Source: Planomicrobium soli (lineage in GTDB: Bacteria > Bacillota > Bacilli > Bacillales_A > Planococcaceae). From it: DNA of 64,000 bases. Within the stretch, counting starts at the first letter, position 1. The number at the start of each line of letters is the position of its first letter. A program made the translations under genes and the position numbers. Shown here one piece after another: positions 25,320-35,357 of this stretch. The DNA is taken from assembly GCF_003014655.1 (NCBI RefSeq), contig NZ_PYAT01000007.1, forward strand, positions 62,001 to 126,000, in the 5' to 3' direction. Below the pieces are notes generated by a model, which ran no database searches, had not been told where the DNA came from, and saw only the letters and a program-made list of their open reading frames with translations.

Positions 25320-27101
25320 ATGAAGCAATTTTTTCATTCCCTACCCATTAAAACAAAGATGTTTCTTTCTTTTGCGAGCGTTTCCTTTATTTTTGTTCTC
25401 GTTATTGGAATAGTGGTTTATGTCGATAACACAAACAAGATGAAAACCCAATCGGAGTCTATGTCCGAAGTATTATCAACACAGTTTTCCAGAACGATTG
25501 ATCTTTACTTCAGAGATGTAAACCAGTTGTCCCTCGCCATCTTCTCCAATCCAGTAATGCAGAAAACTCTATCAGAATATGAAAATCAGAGTTTGTATGA
25601 AGATGCTTTAATAAAAAATAATATATACCCGATCCTTTTTAATCAGACATACCAGAGTCCAGATGTAAAAAGGATAACGATTTATACAAATACTGGAACA
25701 GTTTTTGATTATGATAAAAGTCGAGGGATGAAAGTAAGTTATGAACCAACTGAAAAAGACTGGATGAAATCACTTAATGAGATAGGAAAGAGCTCGTTTC
25801 TATTGCTGCCGACTGAAGAAGTATCTTTGTTAAATGGCAGTACAGAAGAGGTAGTTTCACTGGTGCGGCATATTTACGAAATACCAGGACGTCGAAAGAT
25901 AGGTTCATTAAAAATTGATATTGATATAGAAGCATTTGAAAAAATGCTGAAAGTAGAAAATGTAATGGGTTTGGAGGAACATTTACGAGTCTTGGTGTTA
26001 TCTGAAGATGGCAGTGTTATTTTCGATGACCGAGATGAGTTGATCGGAGAACAGCAGGCTAAATCAGATTTATTGGAAGTAGAAAAAAGAATCTTACTGG
26101 GCAAGGCGGCACCTCTGCATGGACAGAGTTATTCAGACTTTACCACCTGGGAGATAATCACCTTAATTGATGATGAATTCATTACTGCTGAACGGAATCA
26201 GACCTTAACATTTATTGTGCTTAGCGGACTAGCAATTACTATTCTTATTGCAGTTATTTCCTATTTGCTTTCATCTAGTATTACTAGACCGATTGTCACT
26301 CTGACAAAAAAGATGGAAAAAGTAGAGAATGGCCATTTGGCAGAGCGGATGGAATGGACAGGTAACAGAGAAATTGATTTATTGGTTCGTGTTTATAATA
26401 GTATGCTAGACAGTGTCAACAAGTTAATTGCAGAAGTGTATGAATCCAGTATTGCTGAAAAAAACGCAAAAATTTCTGCTTTGCAATCCCAAATCAATCC
26501 CCATTTTTTGTACAATACATTAAATGTAATGAAGGCAATCAGCCGAGTGAAAGGGGTGGAAGAAGTTGCTGAAATTTCTGAATCACTATCCCACTTATTC
26601 AAGTATAGTATGAAAGATTTGGACAAAAAGGTGTTCTTACAGGAAGAGTATGGGCATATTCAAAATTATATGCGCATTCAGCAATATCGCTTTATGAATC
26701 GTTTTATCTTTGAGAAAAACATTACGGATAAAGTAAAAACAGCTTTAATTCCAAAACTTCTTATTCAGCCCTTAGTGGAAAATGCTGTTGTTCATGGATT
26801 AGCTTACATGAAAAGGGGAGGAGTCGTTCAGTTGTTTGCGCATAAACAAGGAGATTACTTGATCATAGAAGTTAAAGATAATGGAGCGGGAATGTCTGAA
26901 GAAACACTGAACGAAGTGAAAAATAATTTAGATATACGAATGATTGAAACGAAAGAAGGAGGGATAGGCCTTCGTAATATTGCACAGCGGATCCAGTTGA
27001 CATATGGTTACGAATACAAAATCGAAATAGAAAGTGAAGTGGATAAAGGAACTACAGTGCGGGTTATACTTCCTTGTGAATTAGGAGGATTTCAGAATTA
27101 G
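25320..27101 (+). CDS. YesM-family sensor histidine kinase
   Basis: A 593-residue membrane kinase. The first membrane segment is about residues 16-36. A large extracellular Cache-like sensor domain (about 37-295) follows, then a second membrane segment (about 297-320), a HAMP domain with the SSSITRPIVTLTKKMEKVE start, the histidine box QINPHFLYNTLN with His395, and the HATPase with PLVENAVVHG (N box), DNGAGM and GIGLRNIAQRI. This is the two-component LytS/YesM type that controls sugar ABC importers. ATG 25320 follows CTGGAGGATACT. It is cotranscribed with the AraC-type regulator 12 bases on and probably senses a rhamnose-containing oligosaccharide. Confidence 0.9.
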   Translation: MKQFFHSLPIKTKMFLSFASVSFIFVLVIGIVVYVDNTNKMKTQSESMSEVLSTQFSRTIDLYFRDVNQLSLAIFSNPVMQKTLSEYENQSLYEDALIKNNIYPILFNQTYQSPDVKRITIYTNTGTVFDYDKSRGMKVSYEPTEKDWMKSLNEIGKSSFLLLPTEEVSLLNGSTEEVVSLVRHIYEIPGRRKIGSLKIDIDIEAFEKMLKVENVMGLEEHLRVLVLSEDGSVIFDDRDELIGEQQAKSDLLEVEKRILLGKAAPLHGQSYSDFTTWEIITLIDDEFITAERNQTLTFIVLSGLAITILIAVISYLLSSSITRPIVTLTKKMEKVENGHLAERMEWTGNREIDLLVRVYNSMLDSVNKLIAEVYESSIAEKNAKISALQSQINPHFLYNTLNVMKAISRVKGVEEVAEISESLSHLFKYSMKDLDKKVFLQEEYGHIQNYMRIQQYRFMNRFIFEKNITDKVKTALIPKLLIQPLVENAVVHGLAYMKRGGVVQLFAHKQGDYLIIEVKDNGAGMSEETLNEVKNNLDIRMIETKEGGIGLRNIAQRIQLTYGYEYKIEIESEVDKGTTVRVILPCELGGFQN

Positions 27102-27113
27102 GAGGGAACAGAT

Positions 27114-28583
27114 GTGAAAATATTCATTGTTGAAGATGAGTACTGGGCGCTTGAAGAGATGAAACTATTGCTTAAGAAATACCAAACGGAACATACACTT
27201 TATTTCTATGATGATGGAGAAAGTGCATTTAAGAATATCTCCGTTCATGAGCCAAAACTGATTATCACAGACATTTCAATGCCTGGTATGGATGGGTTGG
27301 AATTGGTACAAAAAGCAGCAGATATAGATCCGGCGATTAGATGTATCATTCTTACAGTTCATGAAACTTTCGATTATGCCAAAAAAGGAATTCAACTGGG
27401 TGTAGTCGATTATTTATTAAAACCTATAAAGAAAGAAGTACTCTATGAAGTATTAGATTGTACGATAGAAGAAATCAAACAAGCAGAAATAGAAGAGGAG
27501 GATAAACAACTTTGGTCGATTAATCAGTTAATTTTTAATCAACTGGAAAAAAGCGAAAAAAACAAAGCGGATCTTGAAAATCAGTCGTTCTTTTTTATTT
27601 ATTTATTGTGCGGAAATTGGCAGGCTCCTTTTGAAGGGGATATAAACATAAAAGCATACCTTGAAGAAATTGGATTAGCCAGAGATAGTAGACTTTTATC
27701 ATTAGATACCCAAAGAAAAATTTTACTAGTCCCATACAAAAGTGAATTCACTCCATTAACCAAAGAAATATATCACTTTATAAAAGAAAAGAAACAAGTT
27801 CACCTGTGTTATCTTGTAAAACAGGAAAAACAAAACTTAATAGAAGTCTATCAAAAAGGGCATCAATTAATGGAGTGTGGAAAACTTTTTGGGCATTCTT
27901 CCTTTATAGAAGAGCAAAAAACAGAGTGGGAAAAAGATGCTCAATCATTATGGACTACTGTCCGATTGATAGAGAAACAGATGCGACACGGGGAACTTGC
28001 TTCCATTTCAGAACAAATAAGTAGTTTGGTTAGCCAAATTAAACAACTGGAACTAACTCAAAAACAATTATATAAATTTTTACTGGATATGTATTACGCT
28101 ATTTCTTATAACATGCAACAAAGTACGAACCAACTAAGTATACATAACATTGACGAAAAATTTTCAGAATTGGACAGTTTAGTAACTTTTGATCAATTAA
28201 AGGAATGGTTAAACCAACTTATACGATTGCTTATAAATAAGTATGTTCAAAAAGAGACTGCACCTAAACATCTGATTCCTAAAGTAAAGGATTGGATTGT
28301 AAACTCTTATTCGAATAGCATTACTTTTCAACAATTTGCAGATGAACATCATGTAAGTTTGAGTTACTTATCCCAGGAGTTTAAAAAACAAACAAACATG
28401 ACATTTACAGAGTATTTGGCTAATTACAGGATTAAAAAGGCTCAGGAACTATTTCAAAATGGCATGAAAAGCACGGCTGAAGTGGGAATATTAGTTGGCT
28501 ATCACGATCCCAAACACTTCCGAAAAGTTTTTCAAAAAGTAACAGGGGTTTCACCGACACAATACAAACTATCCTATAGTTGA
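27114..28583 (+). CDS. YesN-family AraC-type response regulator
   Basis: A 489-residue regulator. The N-terminal receiver has VEDEY (6-10), the phosphoacceptor Asp53 in IITDISMPGMDG, and Lys in YLLKPIKKE. A long linker region (130-380) follows, then two AraC helix-turn-helix units at the C-terminus (VSLSYLSQEFKKQTNMTFTEYLANYRIKKAQELF and GYHDPKHFRKVFQKVTGVSPTQYK). GTG 27114 lies after AGGAGGG; the overlapping ATG is out of frame. It should activate the ABC importer promoter 125 bases downstream and perhaps the rhamnosidase genes. Confidence 0.92.
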   Translation: MKIFIVEDEYWALEEMKLLLKKYQTEHTLYFYDDGESAFKNISVHEPKLIITDISMPGMDGLELVQKAADIDPAIRCIILTVHETFDYAKKGIQLGVVDYLLKPIKKEVLYEVLDCTIEEIKQAEIEEEDKQLWSINQLIFNQLEKSEKNKADLENQSFFFIYLLCGNWQAPFEGDINIKAYLEEIGLARDSRLLSLDTQRKILLVPYKSEFTPLTKEIYHFIKEKKQVHLCYLVKQEKQNLIEVYQKGHQLMECGKLFGHSSFIEEQKTEWEKDAQSLWTTVRLIEKQMRHGELASISEQISSLVSQIKQLELTQKQLYKFLLDMYYAISYNMQQSTNQLSIHNIDEKFSELDSLVTFDQLKEWLNQLIRLLINKYVQKETAPKHLIPKVKDWIVNSYSNSITFQQFADEHHVSLSYLSQEFKKQTNMTFTEYLANYRIKKAQELFQNGMKSTAEVGILVGYHDPKHFRKVFQKVTGVSPTQYKLSYS

Positions 28584-28659
28584 TAAACTGAAAAAGTGAA
28601 ATTTTCGGAAAAGTTAAAATTGCACCCTTATTTAGTTAAATGTGGAGGTTTTTATATTT

Positions 28660-28677
28660 TGAAAGCGCTTCTATAAT
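28660..28677 (+). promoter_or_regulatory. cre box overlapping the -10 of the importer operon
   Basis: TGAAAGCGCTTCTA, a one-mismatch cre, runs straight into TATAAT (28672-28677). CcpA binding would cover the -10. No good -35 is visible, as expected for a promoter needing an AraC-type activator. Confidence 0.65.
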
Positions 28678-28707
28678 GAAAGTGTACTAAAAAAAGGGGG
28701 CATTAAA

Positions 28708-30015
28708 ATGAATAAAAAGACCAAGCGTAATTTGTTATTTGGATTACTTACATCGCTATTATTTATTACGACAGCATGTGGAGGAGAACAAGAGTCGAAT
28801 GCTGGAAGCGGAGAAGAAGGAACAACGGTGACTTTCCTTACTAATAATGAAGTCAACTTAGAAGGTGTACAAGCAGTAGCGGATGAAATTAAAGAGAAAC
28901 ATAACATTACAACGAAATTTGAAATTATTCCAAGTGGGGGTGAAGGAGAGAACATTATCAAAACCAGGTTATCAACTGGGGAAATGACAGACATATTAAA
29001 TCATAATTCGGGATCCCTATTTAAATCATTACGTCCTGAAGAGTATTTTTTAGATATTTCAGATGAGCCATATATAGACAAAATTCAAGAAAGCTTTCTT
29101 GAAACGGTTTCAGTTGATGACGAGATTTACGGTGTGCCATTTGAATCTGCTTTAGCTGGTGGATGGCTTTATAACAAAAAAGTATATGAAGAGCTAGGTT
29201 TGGAAGTTCCCCATACATGGGAGCAGTTGATGGAAAACAATAAAGTTATTAAAGAGGCTGGAAAAATACCGGCAGTGGCACCTTATGAAGAAACTTGGAC
29301 ATCACAAGTAGTCTTGCTTGCGGATTACTACAATGTCCACTCTGAAATGCCGGATTTTGCAGAGAAATTCACAAATAATGAAGTGAAGTTCGCTGATACA
29401 CCACTCGCACTTCGTGGTTTTGAAAAAATTCAAGAACTTCAAAAAGCTGGATATTACAATGATGAAGAAACATCTACAACTTATGAAGATGGGATGAGAA
29501 TGGTTGCAACTGGAGAAGCTGCACATTTCCCAATATTGACCTTTGCTTTAACTCAAATGGCGGAAAATCATCCTGACGAAATGGATGACGTTGGATTTTT
29601 TGGCCAGCCAGGTGACGACGCAGATAATCATGGTATGACACTTTGGATGCCAAATGGTATTTATATCAACAAAGAATCAGAAAATGCTGAGGCGGCAAAA
29701 ACATGGTTAGAATATTTTATGTCTGAAGAAGGCCTTGCTACCTTCATGTCCAAGACGAAGGCAATAGGACCGTCTGTGGTCGAAGGTGTAGAATTGCCGG
29801 ATGATGCATATGAAGCGGTTAAAGATATGACACATTATGTTGAATCGGGTAAAGTTGCGCCAGCACTTGAATTCCTATCACCGCTCAAAGGACCTAATCT
29901 ACAGCAAATTACTGTTGAAGTAGGTTTGGATATGGTACCAGCTAAAGAGGGCGCAGATAAATACGACCGCGATGTAGAAAGACAAGCACAGCAGTTAGGT
30001 TTAGAAGGTTGGTAA
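28708..30015 (+). CDS. sugar ABC transporter substrate-binding lipoprotein
   Basis: A 435-residue family 1 solute-binding protein. The lipoprotein signal ends in LLFITTACGG, followed by a Gly/Ser/Glu-rich linker and the binding fold with YGVPFESALAGGWLYNKKVYEELGL and LWMPNGIYINKESENAEAAKTWLEYFMSEEG. ATG 28708 lies behind AGGGGGCATT. It belongs to the CUT1 type for oligosaccharides; given the neighbours, a rhamnose-containing glycoside is the likely ligand. Two permeases follow. The motor ATPase is not in the window, and a shared MsmX-type ATPase is expected. Confidence 0.9.
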   Translation: MNKKTKRNLLFGLLTSLLFITTACGGEQESNAGSGEEGTTVTFLTNNEVNLEGVQAVADEIKEKHNITTKFEIIPSGGEGENIIKTRLSTGEMTDILNHNSGSLFKSLRPEEYFLDISDEPYIDKIQESFLETVSVDDEIYGVPFESALAGGWLYNKKVYEELGLEVPHTWEQLMENNKVIKEAGKIPAVAPYEETWTSQVVLLADYYNVHSEMPDFAEKFTNNEVKFADTPLALRGFEKIQELQKAGYYNDEETSTTYEDGMRMVATGEAAHFPILTFALTQMAENHPDEMDDVGFFGQPGDDADNHGMTLWMPNGIYINKESENAEAAKTWLEYFMSEEGLATFMSKTKAIGPSVVEGVELPDDAYEAVKDMTHYVESGKVAPALEFLSPLKGPNLQQITVEVGLDMVPAKEGADKYDRDVERQAQQLGLEGW

Positions 30016-30040
30016 GATAGACAACTGATAATTTGGATAG

Positions 30041-30080
30041 AAAGGTCCTGTTGTTGGTTATTGACAATAACAGGACCTTT
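30041..30080 (+). terminator. stem-loop between binding protein and permease genes
   Basis: AAAGGTCCTGTT pairs with AATAACAGGACCTTT with a loop of about 14 bases and no strong T run. It probably acts as an attenuator or mRNA stabiliser for the binding-protein message, as at tctC/tctB. Confidence 0.6.
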
Positions 30081-30104
30081 CTAACTATTAAAGAGGTGAT
30101 ATTA

Positions 30105-30965
30105 ATGAAAATTAACAAAATGTACAGTTACGGCTTACTGATACCCGCTGGATTAATCTACGCCTTATTATTTCTATATCCTACGGTCATGTCTTTCTTT
30201 TTCAGTTTCACCAGATGGAATCTAACTGACTGGGAATGGATTGGGCTTGCCAATTTCAAAATGTTCTTTGAAGAATCCTCTTTACTAATTGGATTTAAAA
30301 ATACATTTATTTTTGCGTTCTTAACAACCGGGCTAAAAGTCGTCATCGGCTTACTATTTGCCGTAATACTTACATCACAGTTAAAAACGAAACGTTTTAT
30401 CCGATCTGTTGTATTTTTCCCCACATTGGTAAGTACCATTGCTGTCGGTATTGCCTTCACTGTACTTATGCACCCTTCGCAAGGTTTGCTGAATCAGACA
30501 CTTGGTTTATTTGGGATAAATGGACCCAATTGGTTAGGAGATCCAGCTTTAGCGATCTATTCTCTTGCAATTGTAGATGTATGGAAAGGAGTTGGAATTG
30601 CCACCATTATTTTTATTGCCGGAATCATGTCGATTCCAAAAGATTACTATGAGGCACATGAAGTTGATGGGGGCAATAAATTAAATGCTTTTTGGCATAT
30701 TACTGTACCGCTGTCACGTCCCGCTATTAATGCGGTGATTATTTTAGCATTAATAGGAGGATTACGGACCTTTGATTTGGTATGGGCAATGACCGGTGGA
30801 GGGCCAGGATTTAGCTCCGATTTGATTGCATCTATTATCTATAAACAGTACCAAGCAGGTTTTTATGGTCTATCAACTGCTGGAAACGTAATTTTGTTCT
30901 TAATGGTAGCGTTAATTGTATTTCCAATCTTTAAGTTCCTGAATCGGAAAGAGGTGGACATATGA
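30105..30965 (+). CDS. sugar ABC transporter permease 1 (MalF/UgpA type)
   Basis: A 286-residue protein with six membrane segments. The EAA loop EAHEVDGGNKLNAFWHITVPLSRP near residue 185 contacts the ATPase. ATG 30105 follows AGAGGTGAT; the longer frame from 30033 runs through the stem-loop and has no site. Its stop overlaps the next gene by four bases (ATGA), so the two permeases are translationally coupled and form the heterodimeric channel. Confidence 0.9.
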   Translation: MKINKMYSYGLLIPAGLIYALLFLYPTVMSFFFSFTRWNLTDWEWIGLANFKMFFEESSLLIGFKNTFIFAFLTTGLKVVIGLLFAVILTSQLKTKRFIRSVVFFPTLVSTIAVGIAFTVLMHPSQGLLNQTLGLFGINGPNWLGDPALAIYSLAIVDVWKGVGIATIIFIAGIMSIPKDYYEAHEVDGGNKLNAFWHITVPLSRPAINAVIILALIGGLRTFDLVWAMTGGGPGFSSDLIASIIYKQYQAGFYGLSTAGNVILFLMVALIVFPIFKFLNRKEVDI

Positions 30966-31888
30966 GTACTCAGTACACAGAAATGGAGAAAGAAAATCAG
31001 CAAAGAGAGATAGCGCAGAAAGAGAAACAACAAAAAACAAAAGCAAAAAAAGAAAAGCGGAAAAAAAATACTATTCAAATCATTTTTGAATCTTCAATTG
31101 TAGTAATTTTTTCATTGATTTTTTTGGTGCCTTTTTACTTTATTATCGTCAATGCGATGAAAACCAGACAGGCAGCCGCCGAGCGCTCGATATCATGGCC
31201 ATCTGAGTTTAATATTATTGAAAATTTAAAAGCAGTTGTGGCCGCACAGGACAATATGATTCTGCTGGCCTTCTTCAACAGCACCGTTATTACTGTTTCT
31301 TCTATTTTGATTTTACTGGTTGTTTGTTCCATGGCGGCTTTTGCGCTCCATCGTCGAAAAGGAAAGGCAATTACTGTACTTGGTACAATTTTCGTGGCTG
31401 GGTTGATGATACCGCCTGCTGTTGTACCAACAATCTGGGTCTTGGAACAATTTAATTTGTTTAAGACATTTCCAGGAATTATCCTCGTAATGGTTGCGAT
31501 TTCGATTCCATTTTCGATTCTTTTATACACTGGTTTTATAGCAACAATCCCGAAAGAAATTGACGAAGCAGCAGCTATTGATGGTTGTGGTTCATTTCGT
31601 TTATTTTTCAGTATAATCTTCCCTATGTTGAAGCCTATTCACGCTACAGTAATCATTCTGAATGCAGTTACAATTTTTAATGATTTTGTTCATCCGCTGT
31701 ATTTTTTCCCGGGGGCGCAGAATGCTACGGTTCAACTGACTCTATACAACTTTATGAGTGTGTATAGCACAGACTGGAATTTATTATTTGCGAACGTGTT
31801 ACTAATTACAATTCCACCTTTTATTTTATTTTTAATCTTTAGTGAAAAAATTGTATCCGGTATGACAGCTGGATCTATAAAAGGATAA
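30962..31888 (+). CDS. sugar ABC transporter permease 2 (MalG/UgpE type)
   Basis: A 308-residue permease with six membrane segments and the EAA loop EIDEAAAIDGCGSFRLFFSIIFPMLKP. It has an unusual N-terminal extension of about 38 residues, almost all charged (MEKENQQREIAQKEKQQKTK continuing as KKEKRKK), before the first membrane segment. It overlaps permease 1 by four bases. It partners that protein for import of the rhamnosyl sugar. Confidence 0.9.
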   Translation: MSTQYTEMEKENQQREIAQKEKQQKTKAKKEKRKKNTIQIIFESSIVVIFSLIFLVPFYFIIVNAMKTRQAAAERSISWPSEFNIIENLKAVVAAQDNMILLAFFNSTVITVSSILILLVVCSMAAFALHRRKGKAITVLGTIFVAGLMIPPAVVPTIWVLEQFNLFKTFPGIILVMVAISIPFSILLYTGFIATIPKEIDEAAAIDGCGSFRLFFSIIFPMLKPIHATVIILNAVTIFNDFVHPLYFFPGAQNATVQLTLYNFMSVYSTDWNLLFANVLLITIPPFILFLIFSEKIVSGMTAGSIKG

Positions 31889-31992
31889 TTGGGAAAATGA
31901 ATTGTGAATTAAAGTCTTTCTATAAAAAACACTTGTTATCTATATTGAAAAAAATTTTAAAAATAGGTGTTACACACCACCATCTGCAGGTG

Positions 31993-32044
31993 AAAGCGGT
32001 TGACCATAAGGGAAGCACATCCGGCTGGTCAACTGCTTTTTTAG
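31993..32044 (+). terminator. rho-independent terminator of the ABC importer operon
   Basis: AAAGCGGTTGACCA pairs with TGGTCAACTGCTTT (one bulge, long loop) and is followed by T6. Confidence 0.85.
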
Positions 32045-32111
32045 GTAGATCATAACTTTTTAGGTAAAACATAAACAAAAAAGGAAGCAAGTTTTGCGAG
32101 GAGGGAACCAG

Positions 32112-35100
32112 TTGAGTACAAAACAGGATTACTTAAAGAGCCAGGTTAGAATTAATAATTTGAAAATCGAGAACGTACATAATCCTTTGGGAGTCGATGC
32201 AGAAAAGCCGCGGTTCAGTTGGATGATGGAAGCGGATTTACGTGGGCAAAAGCAGAATGCCTACCAGATTCTTGTTGCATCAACCTCTTCAAAATTGGAT
32301 GAAAAGAGTGCTGACATATGGAACAGTGGCAAGGTGGCATCTGATATTTCGGTAGCGATAACTTACCATGGCATTTCCCTTGAACCATCGACCAAGTATT
32401 ACTGGACTGTTATTGTTTGGAACCAGGATGATATTCCGTTTCAGGCTGAAGAAACTGCTTACTTTGAAACAGGCCTTAAAAGTACGGACGGCACTAAACA
32501 CTGGGGTGGTGCCAAATGGATTTCGATGGATGGAAAAGATGTGAACAGTGATGGTGCCCCCTTGTTCAGAAAGGAAAGCAAGTTGACTGGTGTGGTGAGA
32601 GAGGCCAGATTGTATATTTCTGCGCTAGGGGTCTACGATGCCTATCTAAATGGACAAAAGCTTGGAATTGTTAATCAGGGCGAGAAATTGAAAATGGAAT
32701 TCATGCCGCCGGGTTGGACAAATTATGATTCCACAATTCATTATATGACCTATGATGTAACTCCATACATGAAAGACGGAGCTGTCACACTTGCAGCGGT
32801 TCTTGGAAATGGCTGGTGGAACAGCCGTATATCAGAGGAAGATGAATCGCCTGCCATAACAAACTACTATTCAGGTGAGGGAAATGAACTTGCTTTACTC
32901 GCTAAGTTACGAATCACCTACGAAGATGATTCTGTTGAAACAGTGGTAACAGACCTTGACTCCGGCTGGAAAGCGACGGATTCTGGCCCTATACGTACAA
33001 ACGATATTTACGATGGAGAAACATATGATGCAACAATGGAAATTCAAGGCTGGAATGAGAATGGGTTTGATGACTCCAGTTGGAATAAAGTAAAAGAGCA
33101 TCCATATAGAAAACTCTATCCAGATGCGAGAGTCATTTCCTTTAACTGGGATACAGCACAAATCATTGATGACCTAGATCAATTACCTCAATCGATTACG
33201 TTTTATCAAGACATAACCGATCAAGAGTCCAGCAAAAATAGAAGAGGCACGATCAATATTGATTCGTCCCGGACAGTTTTTAAAGCCGAGGGAGAAAAAG
33301 ATTGCAGCGTCACCATATCTGATAAAGATAATGTGATTTTTGATCTCGGCCAAAATATGGTTGGAGTCCCAAGAATAACAGTTCAAGGCGAAAAAGGAAC
33401 CCAGGTAAAAATGCGGTTTGCAGAAATACTGAATGACGATAGTGAAGGTGCAGACGGGCCTGAAGGATCCATCTATACGGCAAATTTACGAACCGCAAAA
33501 GCTACAGATTACTATTCGTTAAAAGGTTCTGCGGAAGGTGAAACCTATCAGCCTGTCTTTACCTTTCACGGGTTCCGGTATGTAGAGGTAACAGTAGTCT
33601 CGCCAAACACCAGTGTTCAGATGAAAAGTTTAATCGGTAAAGTAGCCATGTCAGCTCTCGAAGAAACAGGAAAAATCGTTACATCGCATCCCGATGTTAA
33701 TCAGCTGTTTTCCAATATTTCATGGGGACATCGAGGAAATTATTTATGGATTCCAACAGATTGCCCGCAAAGGGACGAAAGAATTGGCTGGTCAGGTGAT
33801 ACGCAGCTTTTTGCCAACACCGCTTTATATAATATGGATGCTGGAATTTTTCTGGAGAATTGGATGGAAATGTTAAAAGATTCTCAAGAAGCTTATGGAG
33901 AGGGAACGTTCCATTCCGCTTCACCAAGTGCAAGATTTTCGGATTTTATGGGTGTTGTCGGAAATGGTGGCTGGGCTGATGCAGGTATCGTTGTTCCATG
34001 GACGGTTTGGCAGATGACCGGTGATACAACGATAATTGAGAAAAACTACAGTGCTATGGTCAAGTTTATCGATTGGATTTGGAGTCAGACAAAGGAATCT
34101 TACCGGGGGCCAGGCAGTATCGGTGACTGGCTGAATTTCGAAGGAACGGCTAAGGAACTGATGAGCGATGCCTATTATGCTTACGATGCGAAACTGATGG
34201 AGAAAATGTCATTAGCGATTGGCAAGCAAGAGGAGGCAGAAAAGTATAGTAGGTTGTTTGAAAAGATTAAAAGGGAATTTATTAAGAATTATATTGAGTT
34301 AGATACCAATGGAAAGTTGACGTTAAAGTCTTCTAAAGGATCGCCTTTTACTATGCCCAATTTTTATTCTTCAGCCGATGTGGTAGATAACAGCCAATCC
34401 GGGCTGCTCTGGAGCTTGAAGCTGGAATTGTATGAAAATGAGGACCAAAAAAATCAAATGATTGATTTGCTTGTGGAAAACATTAGAAATGAGGAGGAAT
34501 ACAAACGGTTACACCCAGACAGCAATCGGGTGAATTATGCCGAAAACACGTTGGCCGTCGGGTTCCTTGGGGTTAATGTGATTGCACCGGTTCTTTCAGA
34601 AACAGGTCATTCAGACCTTGCTTATTCATTGCTGTTGCAGGATCAGATGCCTTCCTGGTTATATTCTGTGAAAAATGGTGCAACTACCGTCTGGGAGCGC
34701 TGGAATTCATATTCTATTGAGGACGGTTTTGGTGATGTAGCGATGAATTCCTTCAATCATTATGCTTATGGAGCCATTGCCGAATGGATGTATAAATACA
34801 TGGCCGGCATATCAAATGATGAAGCAAATCCTGGTTTCAAACATATTCATCTACAGCCGAACATAGATGAAAAAGGGCAAATCACTTCGGTAAACGGAGA
34901 ATATAGATCTGTTTATGGAACCATAAAAAGTGAGTGGAAGATTGAAGATGCTGTGTTTCACTACAATGTTTCAATCCCTGCGAATACAACTGCGACAGTC
35001 TGGCTTCCTGCCTCTGACCTGGATGTAATAAAAGTAGATGGACAGCCGGCCGGTAGTCAAGACGGGGTAACAATCACCGGGCACAAAGACGGAAAAGCCA

Positions 35101-35168
35101 TTTTACAAATTGGTTCGGGAGAATATGTTTTTGAATCCACTATACAAAATACAATATTGATTAATTAA
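32112..35168 (+). CDS. GH78 alpha-L-rhamnosidase, large cytoplasmic
   Basis: A 1018-residue protein with the full GH78 order: an N-terminal fibronectin-like domain (RINNLKIENVHNPLGVD and PRFSWMM), the Bac_rhamnosid_N region, a concanavalin-like domain, the (alpha/alpha)6 catalytic barrel with PTDCPQRDERIGWSGDTQ (general acid/active-site Asp and Glu), and a C-terminal beta domain. It removes terminal alpha-L-rhamnose from glycosides. There is no signal peptide, so it acts on imported oligosaccharides. TTG 32112 is six bases after GAGGAGGG. It has its own terminator and follows the ABC importer. A half site ATAAACAAA at about 32070 resembles the rhaEW operator. Confidence 0.92.
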   Translation: MSTKQDYLKSQVRINNLKIENVHNPLGVDAEKPRFSWMMEADLRGQKQNAYQILVASTSSKLDEKSADIWNSGKVASDISVAITYHGISLEPSTKYYWTVIVWNQDDIPFQAEETAYFETGLKSTDGTKHWGGAKWISMDGKDVNSDGAPLFRKESKLTGVVREARLYISALGVYDAYLNGQKLGIVNQGEKLKMEFMPPGWTNYDSTIHYMTYDVTPYMKDGAVTLAAVLGNGWWNSRISEEDESPAITNYYSGEGNELALLAKLRITYEDDSVETVVTDLDSGWKATDSGPIRTNDIYDGETYDATMEIQGWNENGFDDSSWNKVKEHPYRKLYPDARVISFNWDTAQIIDDLDQLPQSITFYQDITDQESSKNRRGTINIDSSRTVFKAEGEKDCSVTISDKDNVIFDLGQNMVGVPRITVQGEKGTQVKMRFAEILNDDSEGADGPEGSIYTANLRTAKATDYYSLKGSAEGETYQPVFTFHGFRYVEVTVVSPNTSVQMKSLIGKVAMSALEETGKIVTSHPDVNQLFSNISWGHRGNYLWIPTDCPQRDERIGWSGDTQLFANTALYNMDAGIFLENWMEMLKDSQEAYGEGTFHSASPSARFSDFMGVVGNGGWADAGIVVPWTVWQMTGDTTIIEKNYSAMVKFIDWIWSQTKESYRGPGSIGDWLNFEGTAKELMSDAYYAYDAKLMEKMSLAIGKQEEAEKYSRLFEKIKREFIKNYIELDTNGKLTLKSSKGSPFTMPNFYSSADVVDNSQSGLLWSLKLELYENEDQKNQMIDLLVENIRNEEEYKRLHPDSNRVNYAENTLAVGFLGVNVIAPVLSETGHSDLAYSLLLQDQMPSWLYSVKNGATTVWERWNSYSIEDGFGDVAMNSFNHYAYGAIAEWMYKYMAGISNDEANPGFKHIHLQPNIDEKGQITSVNGEYRSVYGTIKSEWKIEDAVFHYNVSIPANTTATVWLPASDLDVIKVDGQPAGSQDGVTITGHKDGKAILQIGSGEYVFESTIQNTILIN

Positions 35169-35183
35169 TTGGGATAAAGAGAC

Positions 35184-35226
35184 GGAGGTTTTCTAAAGTT
35201 TTAATGTTTAGAACTCCTCCCTTTTT
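35184..35226 (+). terminator. rho-independent terminator after GH78 gene 1
   Basis: GGAGGTTTTCTAAA pairs with TTTAGAACTCCTCC with a short loop and is followed by CTTTTT. Confidence 0.85.
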
Positions 35227-35357
35227 ATCGTAATCCAACGAGCAGCTTCATTTTTACTGCGTTTTACAATATTATTCATTTTTTGTAAAAATATATGCTG
35301 GTGAAATGTGATGAGTGGATTAAACTACTGATTTAAAAGATTATTGGATTTTCATCA

